Notes under the pieces: model-generated
Told to the model about the DNA's origin: nothing
The model's database searches: none
Seen by the model: only the letters and a program-made list of their open reading frames with translations
DNA from: an uncultured Microbacterium sp.
Lineage (GTDB): Bacteria; Actinomycetota; Actinomycetes; Actinomycetales; Microbacteriaceae
Assembly: GCA_913774665.1 (NCBI GenBank)
Contig: CAJYHN010000007.1
Coordinates: forward strand, 49,921 to 113,920
Direction: 5' to 3'
Length of the DNA stretch: 64,000 nucleotides
Made by a program: the position numbers and the translations under genes
Shown: piece by piece, positions 35,035-44,317 of the stretch
Position numbering within the stretch: the first letter of the stretch is position 1
Layout of the letters: every line of letters starts with the position of its first letter

Positions 35035-36074
35035 AGAAATTCCTCACCCACCGCCTCGTGTGGCCGATCGCGGCTCTGCTCGCGCTCATCGCCATCAACA
35101 CGATCTCGCGGCCGTCCTTCCTCAGCATCACCATGCAGAACGGTCAGTTCTACGGGTCGCTGATCGACATCCTGCGCAACAGCGCGCCACTCATGCTCGT
35201 CGCCCTCGGCATGACCCTGGTCATCGCCACCCGAGGTATCGACCTCTCGGTCGGCGCGATCATGGCGGTCTCGGGGGCTGTCGCCCTCACCGTCATCGAG
35301 GCCTCGCCCGATCCCGGCAACCTCGGCGTCGTGTTCACGGCGATCGCCGCGGCCGTCGGCGTGGCCCTGCTCCTCGGCGTCTGGAACGGCTTCCTCGTGT
35401 CGGTGCTCGGCATCCAACCGATCATCGCCACGCTCGTGCTGATGCTCGCCGGTCGCGGCGTGGCCCTGCTCATCACGGGCGGCTTCATCACCACCATCAA
35501 CAGCGATCCCTACAAGTTCGTCGCCGGCGGATACGTCCTCGGGCTGCCCTTCGCCTTCTTCGTGGCGATCTTCGCGGTGATCGTGGTCGGCGTGCTCGAG
35601 CGTCGAACGGCCCTGGGCATGCTGACCGAGGCGGTGGGCATCAACCCCGAGGCCAGCCGACTCGCGGGAGTCCGTTCGCGCGGCATCATCTGGGGCGCCT
35701 ACATCGCCAGCGGCGCTCTCGCGGGTATCGCGGGCATCCTCTACAGCTCGAACATCATGGCCGCCGACGCCAACGCGGCGGGGCTGTACATCGAATTGGA
35801 TGCCATCCTCGCGGTCGTTCTGGGCGGAACCTCCCTCGCGGGTGGCAAGTTCAGTCTCGCCGGCACGGTCGTGGGCGTCTTCACGATCCAGACGCTGAAG
35901 AGCACCATCACGTTCCTCGGCGTCCCCCCGGCTGTCAGCCCCGTGTTCATGGCCGCGGCCGTGCTCATCGTCGTGCTGCTGCAGTCGCGTCGCTTCCGCG
36001 CGTACTTCCACACGGCGGGGCGCAGTGCCCTCCGTCCGATCACCCGACGTCCTGACGCAAAGGTGCTGTCCTGA
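35031..36074 (+). CDS. ytfT: Sugar ABC transporter permease (YtfT-type)
   Basis: A 347-residue permease of the BPD_transp_2 family with eight to ten hydrophobic helices. GMTLVIATRGIDLSVGA (near 60-76) is the signature of ribose/galactofuranose permeases, and AVGINPEASRLAGV (about 200-213) marks the cytoplasmic coupling loop facing the ATPase. It overlaps the ATPase gene by four bases and the next permease by one base, so the complex is made stoichiometrically. It pairs with YjfF-like as a heterodimer. Confidence 0.92.
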
Positions 36075-37093
36075 TGGCCACTCTCATCGAAGAACGACGC
36101 TCGGCGTCGTCGTCCGCGGTCTCGTACCGCCGCTTCCTCAGCCGTCACATCTCCTGGGTGCCGGTCTTCGCCGCGGTGATCATCCTGGTCGTGATGATCG
36201 CGGGAGCGATGTGGTACTTCCCGAACTTCCAGCTGAACCGCATCCTGTCGTCCATCCTTCTCGACAACGCGTACCTGCTCGTCCTGGCCGTGGGGATGAC
36301 CTTCGTCATCCTCACCGGGGGCATCGATCTGTCGGTGGGCGCGGTCATGGCCTTCACCGGCATCCTCTGCGCGAAGATGCTCGGCGACGGCGTGCCGGTC
36401 GCGGTGGCGATCCCCGCGATGGTGCTCATCGGCGCGGCGATCGGTCTGCTCATCGGCATCCTGGTGCAGTTCTTCGACGTGCAGCCGTTCATCGCTTCGC
36501 TGATCGGGATGTTCCTCGCTCGCGGTCTCGCGTTCGTCGTCAGCCTCGAATCGATCAAGGTCGACAACGAGGGTCTGCTGTGGCTCCAGTCGACGCGCTT
36601 CTCGTTCGCGGGGTGGTACATCACCCCCACCGGGATCATCGCGTTGCTGACGGTCGCGCTCGCCGCGTTCGTGCTGCGCTACACGCGCTTCGGCCGCACG
36701 GTGTACGCCGTCGGCGGCAACGAGCAGTCGGCTCGCCTCATGGGACTCCCCGTCGTCCGCGCGAAGCTGTCGGTCTACGTCATCAGCGGCGTGTGCGCGG
36801 GACTGGCCGGGATCGTCCTGACCGCGTACTCCGGCGCCGGCTACCCGCTGAACGGTGTCGGCACCGAGCTCGACACGATCGCCGCGGTGGTCATCGGCGG
36901 AACCCTTCTGACCGGAGGCAGCGGGTTCGTCGTCGGGTCGATGATCGGCGTCTTCGTGTACGGCCTGATCCGCACGATCATCTCGTTCTCGGGAGCTGAG
37001 CAGTCGTGGACCCGCATCACCGTCGGTGCCCTGCTGCTGCTGTTCGTCGTCGTGCAGCGGGTGATCGTCTCGCGCTCCGCCCTCAGTCGATGA
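36074..37093 (+). CDS. yjfF: Sugar ABC transporter permease (YjfF-type)
   Basis: A 339-residue second permease of the same family: GMTFVILTGGIDLSVGA (near 74-90) and AVGGNEQSARLMGL (about 214-227) repeat the partner's landmarks. Its ATG overlaps the ytfT stop (TGATG). A very strong terminator follows directly. The pairing of two distinct permeases is typical of the YtfT-YjfF system rather than RbsC homodimers. Confidence 0.92.
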   Translation: MATLIEERRSASSSAVSYRRFLSRHISWVPVFAAVIILVVMIAGAMWYFPNFQLNRILSSILLDNAYLLVLAVGMTFVILTGGIDLSVGAVMAFTGILCAKMLGDGVPVAVAIPAMVLIGAAIGLLIGILVQFFDVQPFIASLIGMFLARGLAFVVSLESIKVDNEGLLWLQSTRFSFAGWYITPTGIIALLTVALAAFVLRYTRFGRTVYAVGGNEQSARLMGLPVVRAKLSVYVISGVCAGLAGIVLTAYSGAGYPLNGVGTELDTIAAVVIGGTLLTGGSGFVVGSMIGVFVYGLIRTIISFSGAEQSWTRITVGALLLLFVVVQRVIVSRSALSR

Positions 37094-37100
37094 GGCCCTC

Positions 37101-37138
37101 ACACCGCCGCGGCGCGAAACTCGCGCCGCGGCGGTGTT
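37101..37138 (+). terminator. Strong terminator of the transporter operon
   Basis: ACACCGCCGCGGCGCG (37101-37116) pairs perfectly with its complement (37122-37137), 16 bp with a five-base loop. The right arm overlaps the operator of the next unit. Confidence 0.85.
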
Positions 37139-37148
37139 AGCGCTCTCG
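37135..37148. promoter_or_regulatory. Third LacI-type operator
   Basis: TGTTAGCGCTCTCG matches the reverse complement of the operator at 32220-32233 at 11 of 14 positions, including the whole TGTTAGCGCTC core. It lies 26 bases before the second ATPase start. Confidence 0.6.
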
Positions 37149-37173
37149 CCCCGTCGCGGGCATGATGGACCCC

Positions 37174-38709
37174 ATGCCCGCCGCCGTCGCCCCGCCCCTC
37201 CTCGAGGTGCGCGGGGCGTCGGTGCGTTTCGGGGTCGAGGCGGCTCTATCCGGAGTGGACTTCCGCTTGCGAGCCGGCGAGGTCCACTCGTTGATGGGCG
37301 AGAACGGGGCCGGCAAGTCGACGCTGATCAAGGCGATCACCGGGGCGTTGCGTCTCGACGACGGCGAGATCCTCATCGAGGGACGATCGGTGCGGCTGTC
37401 GTCTCCGGCCGAAGCCCAGGCCGTCGGCATCTCGACGGTCTACCAGGAGATCGACCTGCTCCCCAATCTCACGGTCGCCGAGAACATCTCCCTCGGACGT
37501 GAGCCCCGCCGGTGGGGGATGATCGACCACGCCGAGATGCGCCGCCGTGCCTCGTCGGCTCTGGCGGCGCTCGGCGTCGATGTCGACCCGGCGTCGGTCC
37601 TGTCCTCCCACCCGCTCGCGGTGCAGCAGCTCGTCGCGATCGCCCGCGCGGTGTCGGTCGAGGTGAAAGTGCTCGTCCTCGACGAGCCCACCTCGAGTCT
37701 CGACGCCGACGAGGTCGCCGAGCTCTTCCGCGTCATCCGCGAGCTCAAGGACACCGGTATCGCGGTGGTGTTCGTCTCGCACTTCCTCGATCAGGTCTAC
37801 GAGATCTGCGATCGCGTCACCGTGCTGCGCGGCGGCCATCTGGTCGGCGAGTACGCCACGCGCGAGCTTCTGCGGATCGATCTCGTCGAGAAGATGCTGG
37901 GCGCCGCCGCGGGGGTCCTCGCCCCGCTCGGGCAACGCACCGTCGACGACAGCGAGGGGCCGGCCGTGGTCAGCGCGCGCGGACTCACCGCCGGACCGCG
38001 GCTGCGCGAGGCCGACCTCGACCTCGCCGAGGGCGAGGTCATCGGGGTCGCGGGCCTGCTCGGGTCGGGTCGCAGCGAACTCGCACGGGCGTTGACCGGG
38101 GTCGACCGCCCGGGATCGGGCGAGGTGTTCGTCGACGGATCTCCCGTGCGCTTCGGCTCGCCGCGCGAGGCGATGAGCCGTCGCATCGCCTACTCGTCCG
38201 AGAACCGGCGCACCGAGGGCGTCATCGGCGACCTCAGCGTGCTCGACAACATCAGTCTCGCCCTCCAGGCGCAGCGCGGCATCCTGCGCCGGATGAGCAC
38301 GGCGCGACGCCGCGAGTTGGCCACGAGCTGGGTCGAGGCTCTGCACATCCGCCCCGCGGACATCGATCGCCCCGTCTCGACGCTGTCGGGGGGCAACCAG
38401 CAGAAGGTCCTCCTCGCGCGGCTCCTCGCGCTCTCTCCCCGCGTGATCGTGCTCGACGAACCCACGCGCGGCATCGACGTCGGTGCCAAGGCCGAGATCC
38501 AACGCCTCGTGGGGGAGCTGTCCGACAACGGTCTGTCGATCATCTACATCTCGGCAGAGCTCGACGAGGTGCTTCGCGTCGCCCACCTGGTGGCCGTCAT
38601 GCGCGACGGCGTCCTGGCGCAGATCGTCCCCGCCGTCGACCTCACCCCCGATGCCCTCCTGGCTCTCGTGGCCAAGCCCGAGAGTCCCGGTGAGGCGGCG
38701 AATGGCTGA
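37174..38709 (+). CDS. Second sugar ABC ATPase (RbsA/YtfR-type), no permease of its own
   Basis: A 511-residue twin ATPase closely similar to the one in the transporter operon: GENGAGKST, VLVLDEPTSSLD, then GLLGSGRSELARAL (degenerate second P-loop), LSGGNQQKVLLARLL and VIVLDEPTRGIDVGAK. No binding protein or permease accompanies it; the gene is followed directly by the LacI regulator (8-base overlap). It may serve as an alternative motor for the same permeases or pair with permeases elsewhere. ATG 37174 is preferred (CATGAT seven bases upstream could be a -10 of a leaderless message); ATGs at 37162 and 37165 are also in frame. Confidence 0.9.
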   Translation: MPAAVAPPLLEVRGASVRFGVEAALSGVDFRLRAGEVHSLMGENGAGKSTLIKAITGALRLDDGEILIEGRSVRLSSPAEAQAVGISTVYQEIDLLPNLTVAENISLGREPRRWGMIDHAEMRRRASSALAALGVDVDPASVLSSHPLAVQQLVAIARAVSVEVKVLVLDEPTSSLDADEVAELFRVIRELKDTGIAVVFVSHFLDQVYEICDRVTVLRGGHLVGEYATRELLRIDLVEKMLGAAAGVLAPLGQRTVDDSEGPAVVSARGLTAGPRLREADLDLAEGEVIGVAGLLGSGRSELARALTGVDRPGSGEVFVDGSPVRFGSPREAMSRRIAYSSENRRTEGVIGDLSVLDNISLALQAQRGILRRMSTARRRELATSWVEALHIRPADIDRPVSTLSGGNQQKVLLARLLALSPRVIVLDEPTRGIDVGAKAEIQRLVGELSDNGLSIIYISAELDEVLRVAHLVAVMRDGVLAQIVPAVDLTPDALLALVAKPESPGEAANG

Positions 38710-39739
38710 CGACAAAGCGGCGCGCACGGCGAACATCTTCGATGTGGCCCGACTGGCGGGCGTCTCGCACCAGACGGTCTCGCGCGTGCTCAACAACATG
38801 CCGAACGTGCGTCCGGCCACCCGAGCGCGCGTCGAGCAGGCCATCGCCCAGCTGCGATACAGCCCCTCGCCGGCGGCGCGCGCCCTCGTGACACGGCGCA
38901 CCCGCACGATCGGTCTGGTCACCCCGGGCAACGTCGACTACGGGCCCTCGTCGATCGCCATGAATTTCAACTTCGCCGCGCGCGCCGCGCGGTACAACGT
39001 GGACGCCATCAGCTCCCCGCAGAGCGACGCGGTCGCTGTGCGCGCTGCGATCGATGGTCTTCTGAAACAGCGCGTCGATGCGATCGTGCTCATCGTCGTC
39101 GACACCGAGGTGCTGGCATCCGTCCAGGCCCTCGATCTGGACATCCCCGTCGTGGCCTCAGCCACGACCAGTCGTCCGCACCCCCGACTCGTCGCGATCG
39201 ACCAGTACCGCGCGGGCCGCAGCGCCGTGCGGCACCTGCGCGAGGCGGGGTACGGCCCGATCCGCCACATCGCCGGTCCCGCTCGCAACCCCGACGCGGT
39301 GGAGCGCATCCGCGGCTGGCGCGAGGAACTCGCGTCCTCGCGAAGCGAATCGACCGCCCTCGTCCACGGCGACTGGTCGGCCGAGAGCGGTTACCGCATC
39401 GCGAGCGAGGCCGACATCGCCCCCGGCGAGGGGATTTTCGTCGCCAACGACCACATGGCGATCGGCGTTCTCTCGGCCCTCCGTGAACGCGGACTGCGGG
39501 TGCCCGAAGACGTCGGGGTCGTCGGAATCGACGACGTCCCCGAGGCGGCGTTCCTCTACCCGTCGCTGACGACCGTGCGGCAGGACTTCGCCGCCCTGGG
39601 CGAGATCCTCATGCAGAAGGTGCTGCTGGCCGTCGAAGAGCCCGACACGGTGAGCGAGAGTACGCCCCTGCCCACGCGCCTCATCGTGCGCGACTCGGCG
39701 CCGGTCGAACGGCCCGTCGGCTCACGCCGCTCCCGCTGA
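38702..39739 (+). CDS. LacI-family regulator of the furanose-sugar regulon
   Basis: A 345-residue LacI/GalR repressor. The N-terminal HTH reads IFDVARLAGVSHQTVSRVLN (about 12-31), then the hinge helix SPSPAARALVTRRT. The sugar-binding domain (about 62-335) has ATTSRPHPRLVAIDQ and VANDHMAIGVLSALRERGL. It lies downstream of the second ATPase with the ATG at 38702 inside that gene's last codons. Because one operator motif occurs three times around this locus, it is the likely repressor of the transporter, of the second ATPase and its own gene, and of the GH43 gene. Confidence 0.92.
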   Translation: MADDKAARTANIFDVARLAGVSHQTVSRVLNNMPNVRPATRARVEQAIAQLRYSPSPAARALVTRRTRTIGLVTPGNVDYGPSSIAMNFNFAARAARYNVDAISSPQSDAVAVRAAIDGLLKQRVDAIVLIVVDTEVLASVQALDLDIPVVASATTSRPHPRLVAIDQYRAGRSAVRHLREAGYGPIRHIAGPARNPDAVERIRGWREELASSRSESTALVHGDWSAESGYRIASEADIAPGEGIFVANDHMAIGVLSALRERGLRVPEDVGVVGIDDVPEAAFLYPSLTTVRQDFAALGEILMQKVLLAVEEPDTVSESTPLPTRLIVRDSAPVERPVGSRRSR

Positions 39740-39917
39740 CCTCGAGCCCACCGCTGGCGTGTCGGGGCGATCGGGGCGGCCCCGCGACCCCACCGCCGCC
39801 GTGCCGACCACGTCTGCGGAGCGGGATTCCGCGCCGGCCGGGAAACGCGATGTGACGACAGGCCATCGGGGCGCCGGTCCCGCCGCTGTTGACGTAACCA
39901 TGCTGGTGTTCCGGTTG

Positions 39918-39931
39918 TGTGAGCGCTAACA
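39918..39931. promoter_or_regulatory. LacI-type operator upstream of the GH43 gene
   Basis: TGTGAGCGCTAACA, identical over 14 bases to 32220-32233, about 60 bases before the GH43 start. TAACAT (39927-39932) may be the -10, with a weak -35 TGGTGT (39904-39909). Confidence 0.8.
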
Positions 39932-39993
39932 TGCGAGGACTGTCGAAGACGACGGTTCCTGCAATGACGCACCCACGAGAGGACCCCACCCCC

Positions 39994-42900
39994 GTGACCC
40001 CTTACGATCGCTCGGCGCCGCCCCGACGCCGTTCTCGCTGGACGCTCGCCGTCCCGGTCATCGCCGCCCTCGTCGCGGCGCCCCTCACCGCCCCCGTGAT
40101 CGCCGGTGCCGCAGCCGCCGACGCGGGCCTCATCGCCGCCTACCCCCTCGACGAGACCTCCGGAACCGTCGCCCGCGACACCTCCGGCAACGGCCACGAC
40201 GCCACGTTCGAAGGCGGACCGACCCTGACGGGCGCCGACGGTGTCCGCCTCGACGGCAAAGACGACGACGTCAAGCTGCCGAACGACATCCTCAAGGGAC
40301 TCGACTCGATCACCGTCACCGCAGACGTGATCGTGCGCCCCGAGCAGAGCGGCAATTACTTCATCTGGGGTCTCGGCAACACCAAGGCGCCGAACGGCGA
40401 CGGTTACCTCTTCTCGACGGGCAACCCGGCGCGCACCGGCATCGCCCTCGGCAACTGGACCACCGAGCAGAGGGCCGACAGCACCACCGCCCTCGAGCGC
40501 GGGGTCTGGAAGAAGCTGACCTACACCCTCGACGCGGCGTCGAAGACATCGCGTATGTATATCGACGGCGCTCAGATCGCCGAGAACACCAACACGACCA
40601 CGCTTCCGAGCATGATCGGCGGCGGAACCACCACGGCGAACTACCTCGGCCGGTCCACCTACACCGCCGACAACCGCCTGGCGGGAAGCCTGCGCGACTT
40701 CCGCATCTACAACCGCGCGCTCTCGGCTACCGAGGTGAAAGCCCTCGTGAAGACTCCCGAGGACAGCACGGCGGTGGAGTCCGCTCTCCGTGCGCTCTCG
40801 GTCACGAACATCGACGACGTCCGCGGCAACCTCACCCTCCCGGGGGCCTCGCAAGGGCTCCCCGTGACGTGGACGACCTCGAACGCCACGGTCGTCACGG
40901 CTGACGGCGTCGTCACCCGACAGAGCGCGGATGCAACGGTCACGCTCACGGCATCCGTCACGAAGAACGCGGCCACCTCGACGCGAGCGTTCACCGCGAC
41001 CGTCCGCAAGGCCGCGCAGATCGGGCCCTTCGAGGGCTACACCTTCGCCTACTTCACGGGCAACTCCGTCGCGGGCGAGAACATCTACTTCGCCGCGAGC
41101 AACGGGAACGACGCGCTGTCGTGGACGGAGCTCAACAGCGGCCAGCCGACGCTCACCTCGGCGTACGGCGAGAAGGGCCTTCGCGACCCGTTCCTCATCC
41201 GCTCCCCCGAGGGCGACACGTTCTACCTCATCGCCACCGATCTCTCGATCGGCCGCGACGGCAACTGGGACCGTGCGCAGCGCACCGGATCCCGGTACCT
41301 CGAGGTGTGGGAGTCGCACGACCTGGTCACCTGGAGCGCGCAGCGCCACGTGAAGGTGTCGCCGGACACGGCGGGCAACACCTGGGCTCCCGAGGCGTAC
41401 TGGGATGAGTCGCTCGGCCAGTACGTGGTCTTCTGGGCGTCGAAGCTCTATCCCGAGAACGACCCCAACCACACCTCGAACGTCGCCAACAGCATGCTGT
41501 ACGCCACCACGCGCGACTTCGTCACCTTCAGCGACACGAAGGTCTGGCAGAGCGGCATGTCGCGCATCGACTCCACCGTCATCAAGGCGAACGGCGTCTA
41601 CCAGCGCTTCACCAAGGACGAGGGCGCCGGCACCACCGGGTGCAGCGACATCATCCAGGAGAGCTCGGCCGTGCTGACGGCGCCGCTCGATCAGTGGAAG
41701 CTCGTCACGTCGTGCATCGGCAAGAAGGCCGGGACCCAGGCCGTCGAGGGTCCGAGCATCTTCAAGGCGAACCCGGGCGACGTCAACGGGGAGAAGTACT
41801 ACCTGTTCGTCGACGAGTACGGGGGACGCGGGTACATCCCCCTCGCGACCACCGACATCGCGAACCCCGATTGGAAGGTCCCCGCCTCGTACAGCCTGCC
41901 CGGGAGCCCGCGGCACGGAACCGTCATGCCCGTCACCCAGGCCGAACTCACCGCGCTGCGCGCCAACCTCCCGCAGCCGCTCGCGGCCAACGAGAAGGGC
42001 GAGCTCCTGCGGTACGACTTCACCGACGGCTCCGGATCGACCCTGCACGACCGCTCCGGCGCGGGGCGCGATGCGCAGATCAAGGGCAATGCCGTGTGGA
42101 ATGGCGACGCCCTGACCTTCGACGGCGCCGACGACTACGTCGACCTGCCCGACAACGTGCTCGCCGGAACGACCGACATCACGGTGCAGGCCGAGATGCG
42201 CGTGGACGCGGCGCAGAAGAACCCGTACTTCCTGTACGCGTTCGGAAACACCGCGCAGGACGGCACCGGCAACGGCTACCTCTTCGCGACGGGGGACAAT
42301 CAGTTGCGCGGGGCGCTCACGGCGGGCAACTGGACGGGCGAGCAGAACGCGCAGTCCTCGGCCGCCATCCCGCGGGACCGGTGGGTCACTGTCACCTACA
42401 CGCTCAGCGGGTCGACGGCGCGTCTCTACCTCGACGGGCAGCAGGTGGCGGAGAACACCAACGTCACGGTGCGCCCCGGGGGCATCGGCGGTGGTCGCAC
42501 CCTCGCCAACTACATCGGCAAGTCGGTCTACAACGCCGACAACCTGCTCCGCGGACAGGTTCGCGAGTTCGCGCTCTACAACCGGGCACTGAGCGCTGAC
42601 GAGGTCGCCGCCGCAAGCCCCGGCGTGCTGTCGAAGATCAGCCTGCAGGATCCCCGTGCCCTGAAGGTCGCACCGATCATCGACTCGGCGACGCAGACGG
42701 TGACGTTCCCGGTGGTGCCGGGCACCGATCTGAAGACGCTCCGTCCGACTTTCTCCACGGCGCCGGGGACGACGGCGACCCCGGCTTCCGGGACGCTGCG
42801 CGACCTCAGCTCTCCGGTGACGGTCACGCTGAAGACGCCGGGGAAGGCCGATTCGGTCTGGACGCTGACGGCGATCGAGATGAAGAGCCCGGTCCTGCCG

Positions 42901-44250
42901 GGGCTGTACGCGGATCCGAACATCGCGGTGTTCGGCGACACGTACTACATCTACGCCACGACCGACGGCACCCCCGGATGGGGCGGCAACACCTTCTACG
43001 TCTGGACGTCCAAGAACCTCGTGGACTGGACGCGGTCGGACAAGCCGTTCCTCACGCTCGACGGTGCGAACGGCAACGTTCCCTGGGCCACCGGCAACGC
43101 GTGGGCTCCGACGATCATCGAGAAGGGCGGGAAGTACTACTTCTACTTCAGCGGTCACGAGCCGAACGCCAACCGCAAGATGATCGGCGTCGCCGTGGCG
43201 GACAGCCCCGAGGGGCCGTTCACCGCCGAGACGCAGCCGATGATCACGAACGGCGAGAGCGTCAACAGCGGCCAGGCGATCGATCCCGCGGCCTTCCGCG
43301 ATCCTCAGACGGGCACGTACTACCTGTTCTGGGGCAACGGTCGACCGGTCTACGGAGAGCTCTCGGATGACATGAAGAGCATCAAGGCGGGCACGATCAA
43401 GCCGATCACTGGGCTGCCGGACTTCCGCGAGGGGCTCTTCATGAACTTCCGGGACGGGACCTACCACCTGACGTACTCGATCGACGACACCGGATCCCCC
43501 GACTACCGGGTCGGCTACGCCACGTCGACGAGCATCGACGGACCATGGACCTACCGCGGCATCCTGCTGCAGAAGGATCCTTCGCTGGGCATCCTGGGAA
43601 CGGCGCACAGCTCGATCATCAACGTGCCCGGGACCGACGAGTGGTACATCGCGTATCACCGCTTCGCGATCCCCGGCGGCGGCGGGACCAACCGGGAGAC
43701 GACGATCGACCGGGTCCAGATCGGTTCCGATGGGTTGTTCCAGCCCGTGAAGCCGACACTCACCAGTGTCGCCCCGCGCGCGGTTCCCACGGAGACGAAC
43801 CCGGAGCCGAGCCCGTCGCCGACCGTCGCCCCGACGGGTCAACCGTCGGCATCCCCGGCCGGGCCTTCGGCCTCGGTGTCGACCTCGACCGTCGAGCGCG
43901 GCGGCACGGTGCGGGTGACCGTGACCGGGCTGAAGGCCGGTGAGCAGGTCACCGCCGAACTGCGCAGCACGCCGATCCGCATCGCCGGCATCCCCGTCGC
44001 CGACGCCGCAGGTCGGGTCGTCTTCGACGTCCGCATCCCCGCGGACCTCGAGGCGGGAGCGCACACGATCGTCGTGTTCGCGGCGGATGGCTCGCTCATC
44101 CAGCGCCTCCCGATCACGGTCGTGGCGAAGGGTCAGCTTGCCGCCACCGGCGCTCAGGGCCCGCTCGGGGGAGCACTGATCGCGGCGTTCCTGCTGGTCG
44201 CGGGCGCGGCGGTCTGGGCGACGCGCCGATCGCGAGGTGCCCTGGTCTGA
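39994..44250 (+). CDS. Wall-anchored tandem GH43 glycoside hydrolase
   Basis: A 1418-residue secreted enzyme with two catalytic modules. Signal peptide (about 1-40), LamG-like jelly roll (about 48-250), Ig-like linker, first five-bladed GH43 (about 345-650: RDPFLIRSPEGDTFYLIATD, TWAPEAYW, AVEGPSIF), second LamG (about 669-870), second GH43 (about 966-1260: GLYADPNIAVFGDTYYIYAT, AWAPTIIEKGGKYYFYFSG, EGLFMNFRDGTYHLTYS), Ig-like tail, LAATG (1382-1386), helix and basic end. Targets are probably arabinan or galactofuranosyl polymers. The GTG 39994 follows GAGAGG; ATG 39964 would add ten residues. A LacI operator upstream ties it to the sugar transporter. Confidence 0.87.
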   Translation: MTPYDRSAPPRRRSRWTLAVPVIAALVAAPLTAPVIAGAAAADAGLIAAYPLDETSGTVARDTSGNGHDATFEGGPTLTGADGVRLDGKDDDVKLPNDILKGLDSITVTADVIVRPEQSGNYFIWGLGNTKAPNGDGYLFSTGNPARTGIALGNWTTEQRADSTTALERGVWKKLTYTLDAASKTSRMYIDGAQIAENTNTTTLPSMIGGGTTTANYLGRSTYTADNRLAGSLRDFRIYNRALSATEVKALVKTPEDSTAVESALRALSVTNIDDVRGNLTLPGASQGLPVTWTTSNATVVTADGVVTRQSADATVTLTASVTKNAATSTRAFTATVRKAAQIGPFEGYTFAYFTGNSVAGENIYFAASNGNDALSWTELNSGQPTLTSAYGEKGLRDPFLIRSPEGDTFYLIATDLSIGRDGNWDRAQRTGSRYLEVWESHDLVTWSAQRHVKVSPDTAGNTWAPEAYWDESLGQYVVFWASKLYPENDPNHTSNVANSMLYATTRDFVTFSDTKVWQSGMSRIDSTVIKANGVYQRFTKDEGAGTTGCSDIIQESSAVLTAPLDQWKLVTSCIGKKAGTQAVEGPSIFKANPGDVNGEKYYLFVDEYGGRGYIPLATTDIANPDWKVPASYSLPGSPRHGTVMPVTQAELTALRANLPQPLAANEKGELLRYDFTDGSGSTLHDRSGAGRDAQIKGNAVWNGDALTFDGADDYVDLPDNVLAGTTDITVQAEMRVDAAQKNPYFLYAFGNTAQDGTGNGYLFATGDNQLRGALTAGNWTGEQNAQSSAAIPRDRWVTVTYTLSGSTARLYLDGQQVAENTNVTVRPGGIGGGRTLANYIGKSVYNADNLLRGQVREFALYNRALSADEVAAASPGVLSKISLQDPRALKVAPIIDSATQTVTFPVVPGTDLKTLRPTFSTAPGTTATPASGTLRDLSSPVTVTLKTPGKADSVWTLTAIEMKSPVLPGLYADPNIAVFGDTYYIYATTDGTPGWGGNTFYVWTSKNLVDWTRSDKPFLTLDGANGNVPWATGNAWAPTIIEKGGKYYFYFSGHEPNANRKMIGVAVADSPEGPFTAETQPMITNGESVNSGQAIDPAAFRDPQTGTYYLFWGNGRPVYGELSDDMKSIKAGTIKPITGLPDFREGLFMNFRDGTYHLTYSIDDTGSPDYRVGYATSTSIDGPWTYRGILLQKDPSLGILGTAHSSIINVPGTDEWYIAYHRFAIPGGGGTNRETTIDRVQIGSDGLFQPVKPTLTSVAPRAVPTETNPEPSPSPTVAPTGQPSASPAGPSASVSTSTVERGGTVRVTVTGLKAGEQVTAELRSTPIRIAGIPVADAAGRVVFDVRIPADLEAGAHTIVVFAADGSLIQRLPITVVAKGQLAATGAQGPLGGALIAAFLLVAGAAVWATRRSRGALV

Positions 44251-44270
44251 GTCGCGACCCCGCAACGCGG

Positions 44271-44302
44271 AGGACCCCGGATGCCATGGCATCCGGGGTC
44301 CT
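44271..44302. terminator. Bidirectional terminator between GH43 and CitMHS genes
   Basis: AGGACCCCGGATGCC (44271-44285) and its exact complement (44288-44302) form a 32-bp palindrome between the two convergent stops. Confidence 0.85.
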
Positions 44303-44317
44303 CCCACGTTCCGGGTC

